The notes under the pieces are model-generated. The model saw only the letters and a list, made by a program, of their open reading frames with translations, was not told the DNA's origin and searched no databases. Below are positions 24,810-34,171 of a stretch of DNA of 64,000 nt, one piece after another. This DNA is from Oceanispirochaeta sp963676905 (lineage in GTDB: Bacteria > Spirochaetota > Spirochaetia > DSM-2461). The position numbers and the translations under genes were made by a program. Position 1 is the first letter of the stretch. Each line of letters starts with the position of its first letter. Location of the stretch: assembly GCA_963676905.2 (NCBI GenBank), contig CAXXVE010000001.1, positions 2,790,001 through 2,854,000 on the forward strand, read 5' to 3'.

Positions 24810-26108
24810 ATGAGAAAAGTTTACAGCAAAATCGATTCAATCGTCGGAAACGTAATTACAGTTAAAGCCGACGGAGCAAAGTATGGAGACCTGGCTGAAA
24901 TATCCACTTCCTTCGGGGACTCTCTGGCAGAGGTTATCAAACTGGACGACGACAATGTGTCTCTCCAGGTTTTTGCCGGAGGCCGCGGTATTTCGACAGG
25001 TGACGAGGTGCGTTTTCTGGGACATCCCATGATGGTTTCCTTTTCGGACAACCTGATGGGACGGATCTTCAACGGTTCCGGTGAACCCAGAGACAACGGA
25101 CCCACACTGAATGAGAACCTGATTACAATCGGGGGACCCTCATTCAACCCCGCAAACAGAATTATTCCCAAGAACATGATCCGGACCGGTATTCCCATGA
25201 TCGACCTGTTCAATACCCTTGTGGAGTCCCAGAAACTTCCGATCTTCTCCGCTTCAGGAGAGCCCTACAACGAACTGCTGGCGCGGATCGCGATGCAGGC
25301 GGAAGTTGACATGATCATCCTCGGAGGAATGGGTCTGAAGTACGACGACTACCTCTTCTTCCGTGACACTCTGGAAGAGGGCGGAGCCCTGAGCAGAACA
25401 ACCATGTTTATCCACACTGCGGCAGACCCCGTCGTAGAGTGTCTGATGGTACCCGATATCTCCCTGGCAGTGGCCGAGAAGTTCGCCCTTCAGGGCAAGA
25501 AGGTCCTTGTTCTGCTGACAGATATGACCAACTTTGCCGATGCCATGAAAGAGATCGCCATTACCCAGGAACAGGTACCCTCAAACAGAGGTTACCCCGG
25601 AGACCTCTATTCACAGCTTGCCTCCCGCTATGAAAAGGCCGTTGATATTGCCGGTTCCGGTTCCATCACCATCCTCGGTGTTACAACAATGCCCGGTGAT
25701 GATGTAACCCACCCTGTTCCCGACAACACAGGTTATATCACAGAGGGCCAGTACTACCTGAAGAACGGAAGAATCGAACCCTTCGGTTCCCTCTCCCGTC
25801 TGAAACAGCAGGTTAACGACAGGACCCGCGACGACCACCGGGCTCTTATGGACGGTATGATTAAACTCTACGCCGCCTACAAGGACTCTCTGGAGAAACA
25901 GTCCATGGGATTCAATATGTCCGACTGGGACAAGAAGCTCCTGAAGTACGGTGCCCGTTTTGAGGCCGAGATGATGGACCTCTCGGTAAACACACCTCTG
26001 GAGAAGGCCCTTGATAACGGATGGTCCATAATGGCAGAGTGCTTCAACCGCGAGGAAACGGGATTGAAGACATCTCTGATCGAGAAGTTCTGGCCCGAAA
26101 AGGGATGA
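24810..26108 (+). CDS. atpB: V-type ATPase regulatory subunit B
   Basis: Subunit B alternates with A in the head and has a degenerate nucleotide site. The 432-residue protein shows RTGIPMIDLFNTLVESQKLPIFSASGEPYNELLARI, where the P-loop lysine is replaced as expected for B, LTDMTNFADAMKEI, and RGYPGDLYSQLASRYEKA. It is somewhat shorter than the archaeal B subunit (about 460) but complete at both ends. A GAGGGA ribosome site lies upstream. Confidence 0.96.
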   Translation: MRKVYSKIDSIVGNVITVKADGAKYGDLAEISTSFGDSLAEVIKLDDDNVSLQVFAGGRGISTGDEVRFLGHPMMVSFSDNLMGRIFNGSGEPRDNGPTLNENLITIGGPSFNPANRIIPKNMIRTGIPMIDLFNTLVESQKLPIFSASGEPYNELLARIAMQAEVDMIILGGMGLKYDDYLFFRDTLEEGGALSRTTMFIHTAADPVVECLMVPDISLAVAEKFALQGKKVLVLLTDMTNFADAMKEIAITQEQVPSNRGYPGDLYSQLASRYEKAVDIAGSGSITILGVTTMPGDDVTHPVPDNTGYITEGQYYLKNGRIEPFGSLSRLKQQVNDRTRDDHRALMDGMIKLYAAYKDSLEKQSMGFNMSDWDKKLLKYGARFEAEMMDLSVNTPLEKALDNGWSIMAECFNREETGLKTSLIEKFWPEKG

Positions 26109-26111
26109 TGC

Positions 26112-26711
26112 ATGGCTAAGATTAAACTGACAAAGAATGAGCAAAAGAAGCAGAAGGATGAACTCAAGATGTACACCCGTTATCTGCCGACTCTCATTCT
26201 TAAAAAACAGCAGCTGCAGATTGAGATCCGCAATGTGGAGATCAGGGAAGCTGAGGTTCGTCAGAAACAGGAGGCTTTGAATGATGAGTTCCGCAAGTGG
26301 ATCGGTGTCTTCGGTGAAGATGTCGGCCTCGACGGTTCACTGATCAAAGTCAAATACGTTAAGACAGGCAGCGGAAATATCGCGGGGGTTGAAATACCCG
26401 TTTTTGAAGGTGCCGAGTTTGAACCTGTTTCCTACGACCTCTTCCAGATGCCCCTGTGGGTGGACAAGGCAGTTGAAAAGGTAAAACAGATTATTCTCCT
26501 GGATCTGGAATTCAAGGTGCTGGAAGAGCAGATTGTTCGTCTTGCAAGAGAGCTCCGGACCACAACCCAGAGGGTTAACCTTTTTGAGAAGGTAAAGATT
26601 CCCGAGGCCAAAGAGAATATCAAGAAGATAGGTGTTTATCTGGGAGACCAGCAGACTGCTGCTGTTGTCCGGGGTAAAATGTCCAAGAAAAAAATGGTAA
26701 AGGCAGGCTGA
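26112..26711 (+). CDS. atpD: V-type ATPase central-stalk subunit D
   Basis: Subunit D is the rotor shaft. The 199-residue protein has the typical N-terminal KIKLTKNEQKKQKDELKMYTRYLPTLILKKQQLQ and C-terminal RVNLFEKVKIPEAKENIKKI with a matching coiled-coil pattern of two long antiparallel helices. It starts 3 bases after the atpB stop and ends 1 base before atpI. Confidence 0.93.
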   Translation: MAKIKLTKNEQKKQKDELKMYTRYLPTLILKKQQLQIEIRNVEIREAEVRQKQEALNDEFRKWIGVFGEDVGLDGSLIKVKYVKTGSGNIAGVEIPVFEGAEFEPVSYDLFQMPLWVDKAVEKVKQIILLDLEFKVLEEQIVRLARELRTTTQRVNLFEKVKIPEAKENIKKIGVYLGDQQTAAVVRGKMSKKKMVKAG

Positions 26712-26712
26712 T

Positions 26713-28539
26713 ATGATTGTAAAAATGAAAAAAGCCTCTTTTATCTTTCTGGATTCGGAGAAGGACAGCGCCCTTGAGAAGGTCCGGGAAGCCGGAGTTG
26801 TCCATCTCGAGCAGGATTTTTCGGGATCAAGCGAGACTCTCGCCTCCCTGACTGCAGGCTGCGACAGGCTGGAAAAAGCCCATGCCGCACTGGATGAAAA
26901 GGTCAAGGCCGCTGACGTGGAGTACTCTCCCGAGGCTGCGGAAGCCCTGGCCGATTCAATACTGGAAAAGCTGGATGCCCGGAAAGAGGCAGAAGAGAAA
27001 AGAAGCTCCATAGCCGCCGATCTTGTGAAGTGGGAACCCTGGGGGGACTTTGATCCTTCTGAAGTTTCCATCCTGAGAAGCCGGGGTGTGGATCTGCGTT
27101 TCTATGAAAAGAGTAAAGCGGAGTGGGATACTATCTCCTCCTCCTGCAGAACATTCACAGTAAACTCCACCAAGACAACTGTTTACGGAGTTGTTGCGGC
27201 AACAGGGGAGGAGTCCTTCCCCGAAACAGAGGCTGTACAGCTTCCCGAGTTCGGTATCTCCGAGCTTCAGAAACAGGACCTGGCTGAGAAGGAGAGGATC
27301 GCCGCCATCGATGCGGAGCTTGTTGAACTCTCTCCGAAGAAAGGACTGCTTGAAAAAAGACTGGCTGTCCTGACTCAGGATGTGGAGTATGAAAGTCTCC
27401 GCTCCGGACTGGGTAATGAGGACCTTCTTGTCTATTTTACAGGTTACCTTCCGGCAAGGGAGGCAGACAACGTTAAAGAACTGGCTGCCGGAAACGGCTG
27501 GGCCCTTGTTCTGAGCGATCCTACAGAGGAGGACATGGTTCCCTCTCTTGTGGAGAACAATAAAGCGGTGGGCCTGATTCAGCCTCTCTTTAATATTCTG
27601 GAAGTTCTTCCGGGGTACAGGGAGATGGATATCAGCCTCGACTTTCTGCTCTCTTTTACACTCTTCTTCGCCATGCTGGTGGGAGATGCGGGTTACGGAA
27701 CCCTCTTTCTTCTTATCACCCTCTTTGTGAGGATGAAATCAAAGAAGGGCGGACCGGCCTTCAACCTGATGTATTTGCTCAGTACGGCAGCTATTGTATG
27801 GGGTGTTCTGACGGGCAACTGGTTCGGTTCGGTGACTCTGGGCAACTGGGCTCCCCTTAAGGGACTGGTTCTGCCTCAGATCGCGGCTTTTCCCGAGCTC
27901 TTTGACGGGGTTGGCGACAGCAGCGATACCATAAAGTTTATGTGTTTCGTCATCGGAACAGTTCAACTCTGTATCGCACGTCTGAAGAACTTCATCTTCA
28001 AACTGCCCGCTCTGGCCGCCTTTGAGCAGCTGGGCTGGTTGACAATGCTTACCGGGATCTATCACATTGTGCTCTTCCTGGTACTTGGTATGGGACCCAT
28101 TCCTCCCTATGCTTTGAAACTGATCGGCGGCGGATTGATCGTTGTCATTGTTTTCAGCAAACAGGAGAAGGGTGTCAACTTTTTTAAGGGCGTTCTGAGG
28201 GGGCTGAATCCCATCGGGCTGTTTACCCTGTTCCTGGACTCAATTGGTCTTCTGTCGGATATTATCTCCTACATCAGACTCTTTGCTGTAGGACTGGCAG
28301 CCCTTGCGATTGCGGTCAGCTTCAATGCCATGGCAGCGCCGCTGATGGTATCTGGATCGATCTTCGCCATGATAGGCGGAGCGCTGATTCTGCTTCTCGG
28401 CCATGCTCTGAACATTGTAATGGGAGCTCTTTCACTGATTGTACACGGTGTGAGGCTCAATATGCTGGAATATTCAGGTCACCTCGATATGGAGTGGTCT
28501 GGTTTCAAATACAAACCCTTTAAGGCTGAAAAGCTCTGA
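26713..28539 (+). CDS. atpI: V-type ATPase membrane subunit I (a-subunit)
   Basis: Subunit I is the stator half of the ion channel. The 608-residue protein has a cytosolic N-terminal half with coiled coils (about 1-290), then seven or eight membrane helices. The channel helix has IISYIRLFAVGLAALAIAVSF with the essential arginine, and FMLVGDAGYG-type sequence (FFAMLVGDAGYGTL) marks the first helices. The C-terminal HGVRLNMLEYSGHLDMEWSG is typical of the family. The 126 bases to atpK contain three hairpins. Confidence 0.95.
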   Translation: MIVKMKKASFIFLDSEKDSALEKVREAGVVHLEQDFSGSSETLASLTAGCDRLEKAHAALDEKVKAADVEYSPEAAEALADSILEKLDARKEAEEKRSSIAADLVKWEPWGDFDPSEVSILRSRGVDLRFYEKSKAEWDTISSSCRTFTVNSTKTTVYGVVAATGEESFPETEAVQLPEFGISELQKQDLAEKERIAAIDAELVELSPKKGLLEKRLAVLTQDVEYESLRSGLGNEDLLVYFTGYLPAREADNVKELAAGNGWALVLSDPTEEDMVPSLVENNKAVGLIQPLFNILEVLPGYREMDISLDFLLSFTLFFAMLVGDAGYGTLFLLITLFVRMKSKKGGPAFNLMYLLSTAAIVWGVLTGNWFGSVTLGNWAPLKGLVLPQIAAFPELFDGVGDSSDTIKFMCFVIGTVQLCIARLKNFIFKLPALAAFEQLGWLTMLTGIYHIVLFLVLGMGPIPPYALKLIGGGLIVVIVFSKQEKGVNFFKGVLRGLNPIGLFTLFLDSIGLLSDIISYIRLFAVGLAALAIAVSFNAMAAPLMVSGSIFAMIGGALILLLGHALNIVMGALSLIVHGVRLNMLEYSGHLDMEWSGFKYKPFKAEKL

Positions 28540-28555
28540 TAAGGGAGTTATCTTT

Positions 28556-28644
28556 CCGGTTCCGGAAGAGTCCGGCACCGGAGAAAGAAAAACGGTCTTG
28601 AAAGGCCTTAAAAACTGAAAAAACCGTAACCGCAGGCGGTTCGG
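28556..28644 (+). promoter_or_regulatory. Three consecutive hairpins between atpI and atpK
   Basis: Hairpin 1 (28556-28581): CCGGT-T-CCGGA, loop AGAG, TCCGG-C-ACCGG, one mismatch. Hairpin 2 (28594-28607): GGTCT, loop TGAA, AGGCC. Hairpin 3 (28624-28644): CCG-(T)-AACCG, loop CAGG, CGGTT-CGG. None is followed by a T run. They probably act on the mRNA, for example as a processing site or a stabiliser that raises atpK expression, since the K ring needs many copies. Confidence 0.6.
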
Positions 28645-28665
28645 CATTTAATGAGGAGATTTGGT

Positions 28666-29088
28666 ATGGATATTGGATTAATGGGATTTGCTGCTGCATT
28701 GGGACTGGCTGGATTTGGATCTGCCTTCGGAGCTGGATTTGCAGGACAGGCTGCTATTGGTGCATGGAAAAAGTGTTTTGCTTCTAACAAGCCCGCGCCT
28801 TTCCTTCTGGTCGCTTTCGTCGGTGCTCCTCTGACACAGACAATTTACGGATTTATTCTGATGAATCAGATGCTGGCTTCCGGTGCTGAAGGATACAAGC
28901 TCCTCGGTATGGGAATCTTCGGCGGACTGGCCATGGGTGCCTCCGCATTTGCTCAGGGAAAAGCCGGTGCCGGCGCTGCCGATGCCATGGGTGAAACCGG
29001 AAAAGGTTTTGTAAACTACCTGATGGTACTCGGGGTTATTGAAACTGTAGCCCTCTTTGCCATGGTATTCCTGATGGGCGCCCTTTAA
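28666..29088 (+). CDS. atpK: V-type ATPase proteolipid subunit K (c-ring)
   Basis: ATG 28666 is chosen because GAGGAGA (28653-28659) lies 6 bases upstream; the in-frame ATG at 28651 would overlap it. The 140-residue product is a double hairpin of four helices. The second hairpin has the ion-binding glutamate in VLGVIETVALFAMVFL; the first has GAPLTQTIYGFIL with Gln and Thr, which is like sodium-type rings such as enterococcal NtpK. Ion specificity is therefore possibly Na+, but this needs testing. A strong terminator follows. Confidence 0.93.
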   Translation: MDIGLMGFAAALGLAGFGSAFGAGFAGQAAIGAWKKCFASNKPAPFLLVAFVGAPLTQTIYGFILMNQMLASGAEGYKLLGMGIFGGLAMGASAFAQGKAGAGAADAMGETGKGFVNYLMVLGVIETVALFAMVFLMGAL

Positions 29089-29109
29089 TACGAATCTTGA
29101 TATAATATG

Positions 29110-29145
29110 AAAACCCTCCGGCGGCAGTGCTTCCGGAGGGTTTTT
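29110..29145 (+). terminator. Rho-independent terminator of the V-ATPase operon
   Basis: AAAACCCTCCGG (29110-29121) pairs perfectly with CCGGAGGGTTTT (29133-29144) across an 11-base loop, ending in a T run. Confidence 0.93.
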
Positions 29146-29231
29146 AAATTCTAAAGGGTCAAAATGCTTTTCGTCTTCACCTCTGATCCACTATAATGGG
29201 TGGATACAGTGATTTGCGGAGGCTTTATTTA

Positions 29232-30293
29232 ATGTCATCATCCAGAAAGGTTCAGGTCGGTTCAGTCCAGATGGGAGGAGGGGCTCCGGTGAGCATCCAG
29301 ACCATGTGGGACAGGCAGGTCGACCGTGTGGACCGGGAGCTGGTCACTGCCCTGAACAATCTTCACAGCAAGGGCTGCGATATTATCCGTTTCGCCCTTC
29401 CCAATGTTAAGGCTGTAGAGACGCTGGCTCCTCTTTTAAAAACCACTCCCATGCCTCTTGTGGGAGATATTCATTTTGATTATAAGATCGCTCTCAAGGC
29501 GATTGAAGCGGGATTTCACAAGATCAGGATCAATCCCGGTAATATCGGAGAGCCCTGGAAGGTTGAGGAGGTTATTGCCGCCGCAGCCGACAGGGGGACA
29601 GTCATCCGCATCGGAGCCAACGAAGGTTCTCTTGCCGGAAGCGACCACACCAGTCCCGAGTCCAGAAGCAAGGCCCTTATAGAAGCGGCGGAGCGGAATC
29701 TGGAACTCTTTGAGAAGAAAGGGTTTAAGGATATTGTTGTTTCCCTTAAATCTTCCGATATAGAAGTAACATACCTGTCCAATAAAGAGTTCAGGAAGCG
29801 TCATGACTATCCCCTCCATCTGGGGATCACTGAAGCGGGGCCTCTTATTCCCGCCATTGTGAAGTCAACCATAGGCCTCTCTGATCTTCTGAGAGAGGGG
29901 ATCGGTGAGACTGTAAGGATATCCATATCCGACAGCCCCGAGTATGAGGTGCTGACGGCACGGGAGCTTCTGTTCAACCTGAAGCTTCGCAGCGGCGGTA
30001 TCAGGATTATAGGATGTCCCAAATGCGGACGGACACAGTTCGATACCCACGGGTTCCTTGAATCCGTCAAGGAAGAGCTGAACACACTGCCGCTGGATCT
30101 GACTGTGGCTGTAATGGGCTGCTCCGTAAATGGTCCGGGGGAAGCCAGGCATGCCGATCTTGGAATCACGGGAAACGGAAAACAGGTCCTCCTGTTCAGA
30201 CGGGGTGAGATTATACGGAGGGAAGATATTTGTTCTGCAAAAGAAGCGTTTTTGGAAGAATTGGATCGGCTGCGGCAGGAATTTTCCTCCTGA
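29232..30293 (+). CDS. ispG: (E)-4-hydroxy-3-methylbut-2-enyl-diphosphate synthase IspG
   Basis: IspG makes HMBPP in the MEP isoprenoid pathway with a [4Fe-4S] cluster. The start at ATG 29232 (MSSSRKVQVG) has GGAGG 9 bases upstream and fits family length (353 residues). The barrel domain shows VGDIHFDYKIALKAIE and KIRINPGNIG; the C-terminal cluster cysteines are in GCPKCGRTQFD (about 262-265) and GCSVNGPGEARHADLGITG (about 297). Reductant is likely flavodoxin or ferredoxin. It overlaps the next gene by 64 bases. Confidence 0.95.
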   Translation: MSSSRKVQVGSVQMGGGAPVSIQTMWDRQVDRVDRELVTALNNLHSKGCDIIRFALPNVKAVETLAPLLKTTPMPLVGDIHFDYKIALKAIEAGFHKIRINPGNIGEPWKVEEVIAAAADRGTVIRIGANEGSLAGSDHTSPESRSKALIEAAERNLELFEKKGFKDIVVSLKSSDIEVTYLSNKEFRKRHDYPLHLGITEAGPLIPAIVKSTIGLSDLLREGIGETVRISISDSPEYEVLTARELLFNLKLRSGGIRIIGCPKCGRTQFDTHGFLESVKEELNTLPLDLTVAVMGCSVNGPGEARHADLGITGNGKQVLLFRRGEIIRREDICSAKEAFLEELDRLRQEFSS

Positions 30294-31336
30294 TAACAGT
30301 CTCCGCCGGTGCTCAGACCGGGGAGAACCTTCCCGGATGGGTCTATTTCGAAAAGGGGAGGGCCCTGTTTGAGCAGGGCGATCCCGGTGCCGCCCTTGAA
30401 ATGTTCAATCTCTCAGCCGGGTCGGGGGTTCTGACCCCCGAGGCCAAATACTGGATCGGCAGAGTCTATCAGGCAGAGGGTGACTATCTCCTGGCTGAAC
30501 AGCGCTATGAAGAGGCCCTGGCTGATGTCCGTTTTCTCTACGTTCCAGATACCCGCTGGGAAATAGATTACAGCCTCTCGGATATCTATCTGAACAGGCG
30601 TGACTTAGACAGGTACGAGGAGATACTCCTCTCTGTATTTGACTCCGAGATGAAACGGAACACCGACATAATCCGCCGGGAGCACAGCTATGTACAGGTC
30701 CTGAAGACAGAGGGCCTGGACAAGCTTCTTCTACTCTACAGGCTCAAGCTTGGCTACTCCATGGAAGCCGCTGCAAGGCTGGGGGCCCTCTACAACTCCC
30801 TGGAGCTTTGGAAGAGCTCCCTTGTCAAGAACCTCTATGTCCTCCTGACAGTCTACACAGCTGGAATCGAAGGGCTGATTTCAAGATCCCCTGATTTTTC
30901 CTTTCCTGTAACCATGGATGAGGCCTGGGAATGGGACAGTGAGTTTCTGATGGACCGGTATGAGGAGTTCTGCCGCGCATCGGGCGAGGACTTTCAGTTT
31001 ACAAGAGATCTTGAAACCCTCGAACCTGTTGATATTGAAGGAGACCGAATTAGGGCTGAGAGTATCATTAAAAAACGCTTTCCCTCCTTTTCAATGACCC
31101 CTTCAAGCTATACACTGTTAAAGATTGAATCCCGGAATCAGGGGTATCTGAATATGGATGCCCTCTACAGATCCATGTTTTTTCTGGGAGAGGCTTTATA
31201 CAGGGAGGGGAGCAGTGAAACCGCATTTGAAATGTGGTCAATGCTGTCTATGAGTCTGAATGATACGAGCTGGAAAAAGCTGGCTGCCGATAAAATTTCC
31301 AATCCCGAAATGGAGACCCCTTTCTTAAAGTACTGA
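30230..31336 (+). CDS. Exported TPR-repeat protein
   Basis: TTG 30230 has GGAGGG about 8 bases upstream within ispG and gives a signal peptide (RIGSAAAGIFLLITVSAGAQ). The 368-residue protein has TPR-like units in its first 120 residues (YFEKGRALFEQGDPGAALEMFNLSA; KYWIGRVYQAEGDYLLAEQRYEEAL) and a helical remainder with another TPR-like unit near the end. It overlaps ispG by 64 bases, more than is usual. No partner is known; an envelope scaffold role is likely. Confidence 0.72.
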   Translation: MFCKRSVFGRIGSAAAGIFLLITVSAGAQTGENLPGWVYFEKGRALFEQGDPGAALEMFNLSAGSGVLTPEAKYWIGRVYQAEGDYLLAEQRYEEALADVRFLYVPDTRWEIDYSLSDIYLNRRDLDRYEEILLSVFDSEMKRNTDIIRREHSYVQVLKTEGLDKLLLLYRLKLGYSMEAAARLGALYNSLELWKSSLVKNLYVLLTVYTAGIEGLISRSPDFSFPVTMDEAWEWDSEFLMDRYEEFCRASGEDFQFTRDLETLEPVDIEGDRIRAESIIKKRFPSFSMTPSSYTLLKIESRNQGYLNMDALYRSMFFLGEALYREGSSETAFEMWSMLSMSLNDTSWKKLAADKISNPEMETPFLKY

Positions 31337-31355
31337 ACAGGAGTATAGTACCTGA

Positions 31356-34169
31356 ATGAAGAATTTAATTATCAAGGGTGCCAGGGAACACAACCTTAAA
31401 AATATAAATCTTGAGCTTCCCAGGGACAGTTTTATTGTTATTTCCGGCCTTAGCGGCAGCGGGAAATCATCGCTTGCCTTCGATACTATCTTTGCAGAGG
31501 GCCAGAGGCGATATGTCGAGTCTCTTTCCGCCTATGCCCGGCAGTTTCTCGGGCGTATGGACAAACCCGATGTGGATTACATTGAGGGCCTCTCGCCCGC
31601 CATCTCAATTGAACAGAAGACTACCCATAAGAACCCCCGCTCCACAGTGGGGACTATTACCGAAATATATGACTATTTGAGGCTCCTTTTTGCCAGGGTA
31701 GGGGTACCCTACTGCCCTGACTGCGGCGTGGAGATCAAGGAGCAGTCGGTGGATCAGATTATCGATGCCGTCCGCTCCAAGGAAGAGGGGAGCAAGCTTG
31801 TTATTCTCTCACCTCTTGTAAGGGGTAAAAAGGGCGAGCACCGCAAAATATTTGAAGACGCCCTGAAATCAGGGTTTGTTCGTGTAAGGGTGGATGGTGA
31901 GATCCTCTCCCTTGAAGACGACATCAAACTTGAGAAGAACAAGAAGCACTCCATTGAAGTGGTCGTGGACAGGGTAAAACTCAGCGACGAGACAATCTCC
32001 CGGCTGACCCAGTCCATCGAAACCGCTCTGAGCCTCTCTGAAGGGCAGGTTATTATCCAGGACAAGAGCCTGGATACGGAGCAGTTCTTTTCAGAGAAAA
32101 ACTCCTGTCCCACCTGCGGCTTTTCCATGCCCGAACTGCAGCCCAGGCTTTTCAGTTTCAACAATCCCTACGGTGCGTGTCCCGACTGCAGCGGTCTGGG
32201 GCAGACCCTTGAATTTTCCAGAGACAAGATCTTTCCCGACCTGACTCTCTCATTCAATCAGCATGGTGTGGCCCCCTACAACCCCAAGGCCAACTGGCAC
32301 CGCAGCTGGTTTGAGGCCCTTTCAAAGTACTACGGCTTCTCTCTGGACACTCCTCTGGGAGAGTTGGACCCGAAGCTCCTTGATACTATGCTTTACGGAA
32401 CCGATGATGCCATTGAGGTTCTCTATGAGAACCGTGAAGGTACCGGGCGTTTTGAGTATACCTCCCAGTACAAGGGGATAATCGACGATCTTAAGAGGCG
32501 CTACAAAGAGACCGGCTCCGACTCCATGAAGGATTGGATTGAAGGTTTTATGGAAAAGCGCATGTGCCGGAGCTGCGAGGGGAAAAGGCTTAAAAAAGAG
32601 GCCCTTCATGTACTTGTCCATAACAGAAATATTGATGAGCTCACAAGGCTTTCCATACGGGAGAGCTGTGATTTCTTCAGGGATCTGGATCTTAATGAAA
32701 CAGAAGCCCATATTGCCAGCCAGATAATGAAGGAGATCCGGGACCGCCTCAGCTTTCTCGAATCCGTGGGTCTTGAGTACCTCACCCTCCACCGCGAGGC
32801 TGCCACCCTGTCAGGGGGGGAAGCTCAGCGGATCAGGCTGGCCACCCAGATAGGTTCTTCCCTTGTGGGAGTCCTCTACATCCTTGATGAGCCCACCATC
32901 GGTCTCCATCAGAGGGACAATGAAAGACTTATAAACACCCTCAAGCATCTCAGGGATATCGGAAATACACTGATTGTCGTGGAACATGATGAACAGACCC
33001 TTCTCACAGCGGACTATATTGTTGATATCGGACCGGGTGCCGGCGTTCACGGAGGAAAGATAGCCGCCCAGGGAACTGTTGATGAGATCATGAAGAACCC
33101 TGATAGCCCCACAGGCAGGTTCCTCAGCGGTGCCGTCACAATCGATCCCCCTGCGGAAAGACGCAAGGGGACGGGCAAATCAATTTCAGTGACAGGCTGT
33201 ACCGAACACAATCTGAAAAATATAGATATCTCGGTTCCCCTGGGAACAATGACTGTTATTACAGGGGTTTCAGGATCAGGTAAGTCCACATTCCTTACGG
33301 ATATCCTCTATCCCGGCCTCAGCAACCATCTTCACAAATCCAAGCATTCGGTGGGAGCCTGTAAGGAAATCACCGGAATGGAGGAGATCGACAAGGTTAT
33401 CTGTATAGACCAGAGTGCCATCGGACGGACACCCCGCTCCAATCCGGCCACCTATGTCGGCCTGTTCACCCCCATCAGGGAGCTCTTTTCATCCCTCCCG
33501 GACGCCAAGGCAAGGGGGTATAAACCCGGGCGTTTCTCCTTCAATGTGAAGGGGGGGAGATGTGAAAACTGCCAGGGTGCGGGAACCCAGAAAATTGAAA
33601 TGCACTTCCTGCCCGATGTCTATGTGACCTGTGATGTCTGCAAGGGCAAAAGGTTCAACAGGGAAACCCTTGAGATCCGCTACAAGGGGAAGAATATCCA
33701 TGAAGTTCTGGACATGCCCATTGATGAGGCTGTCGAGTTCTTTGCACCCATCCCCACTATTGCCCACAAATGCCGTACCCTTCAATCCGTAGGCCTGGGG
33801 TATATCAAACTGGGGCAGTCGGCGCTTACACTGTCCGGGGGAGAGGCTCAGCGGGTGAAGCTCTCCCTGGAACTGTCTAAAAGGCAGACAGGAAAGACCT
33901 TCTATGTAATTGATGAGCCAACTACGGGGCTTCACTTTGCCGATGTTAAACAGCTCCTTGAGGTTCTTCAGACACTTGTGGACAAGAAGAATACAATCTG
34001 TATGATCGAGCACAATCTGGATGTCATAAAAGTGGCGGACCATGTGATTGATCTCGGGCCCGAAGGGGGAGACAAGGGAGGCCATCTTGTGGCCTCGGGA
34101 ACTCCCGAAGAGGTAGCCCTGTGCCCTGAATCCTATACGGGACGGTTTTTGAAAGAAATTATCAACTGA
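31356..34169 (+). CDS. uvrA: Excinuclease ABC subunit A (UvrA)
   Basis: UvrA finds DNA lesions for repair. The 937-residue protein has two ABC modules: Walker A GLSGSGKSSLAFDT (about 32) with signature LSGGEAQRIRLA (near 488), and GVSGSGKSTFLTDI (near 636) with LSGGEAQRVKLS (near 826). Zinc knuckles are CPDCGVE...CPTCGF type and CENCQGAG...CDVCKGKRF. The DEP(T) boxes LDEPTIGLHQRD and IDEPTTGLHFAD are intact. It is followed 2 bases later by lptD and is unlinked from uvrB. Confidence 0.97.
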   Translation: MKNLIIKGAREHNLKNINLELPRDSFIVISGLSGSGKSSLAFDTIFAEGQRRYVESLSAYARQFLGRMDKPDVDYIEGLSPAISIEQKTTHKNPRSTVGTITEIYDYLRLLFARVGVPYCPDCGVEIKEQSVDQIIDAVRSKEEGSKLVILSPLVRGKKGEHRKIFEDALKSGFVRVRVDGEILSLEDDIKLEKNKKHSIEVVVDRVKLSDETISRLTQSIETALSLSEGQVIIQDKSLDTEQFFSEKNSCPTCGFSMPELQPRLFSFNNPYGACPDCSGLGQTLEFSRDKIFPDLTLSFNQHGVAPYNPKANWHRSWFEALSKYYGFSLDTPLGELDPKLLDTMLYGTDDAIEVLYENREGTGRFEYTSQYKGIIDDLKRRYKETGSDSMKDWIEGFMEKRMCRSCEGKRLKKEALHVLVHNRNIDELTRLSIRESCDFFRDLDLNETEAHIASQIMKEIRDRLSFLESVGLEYLTLHREAATLSGGEAQRIRLATQIGSSLVGVLYILDEPTIGLHQRDNERLINTLKHLRDIGNTLIVVEHDEQTLLTADYIVDIGPGAGVHGGKIAAQGTVDEIMKNPDSPTGRFLSGAVTIDPPAERRKGTGKSISVTGCTEHNLKNIDISVPLGTMTVITGVSGSGKSTFLTDILYPGLSNHLHKSKHSVGACKEITGMEEIDKVICIDQSAIGRTPRSNPATYVGLFTPIRELFSSLPDAKARGYKPGRFSFNVKGGRCENCQGAGTQKIEMHFLPDVYVTCDVCKGKRFNRETLEIRYKGKNIHEVLDMPIDEAVEFFAPIPTIAHKCRTLQSVGLGYIKLGQSALTLSGGEAQRVKLSLELSKRQTGKTFYVIDEPTTGLHFADVKQLLEVLQTLVDKKNTICMIEHNLDVIKVADHVIDLGPEGGDKGGHLVASGTPEEVALCPESYTGRFLKEIIN

Positions 34170-34171
34170 TT

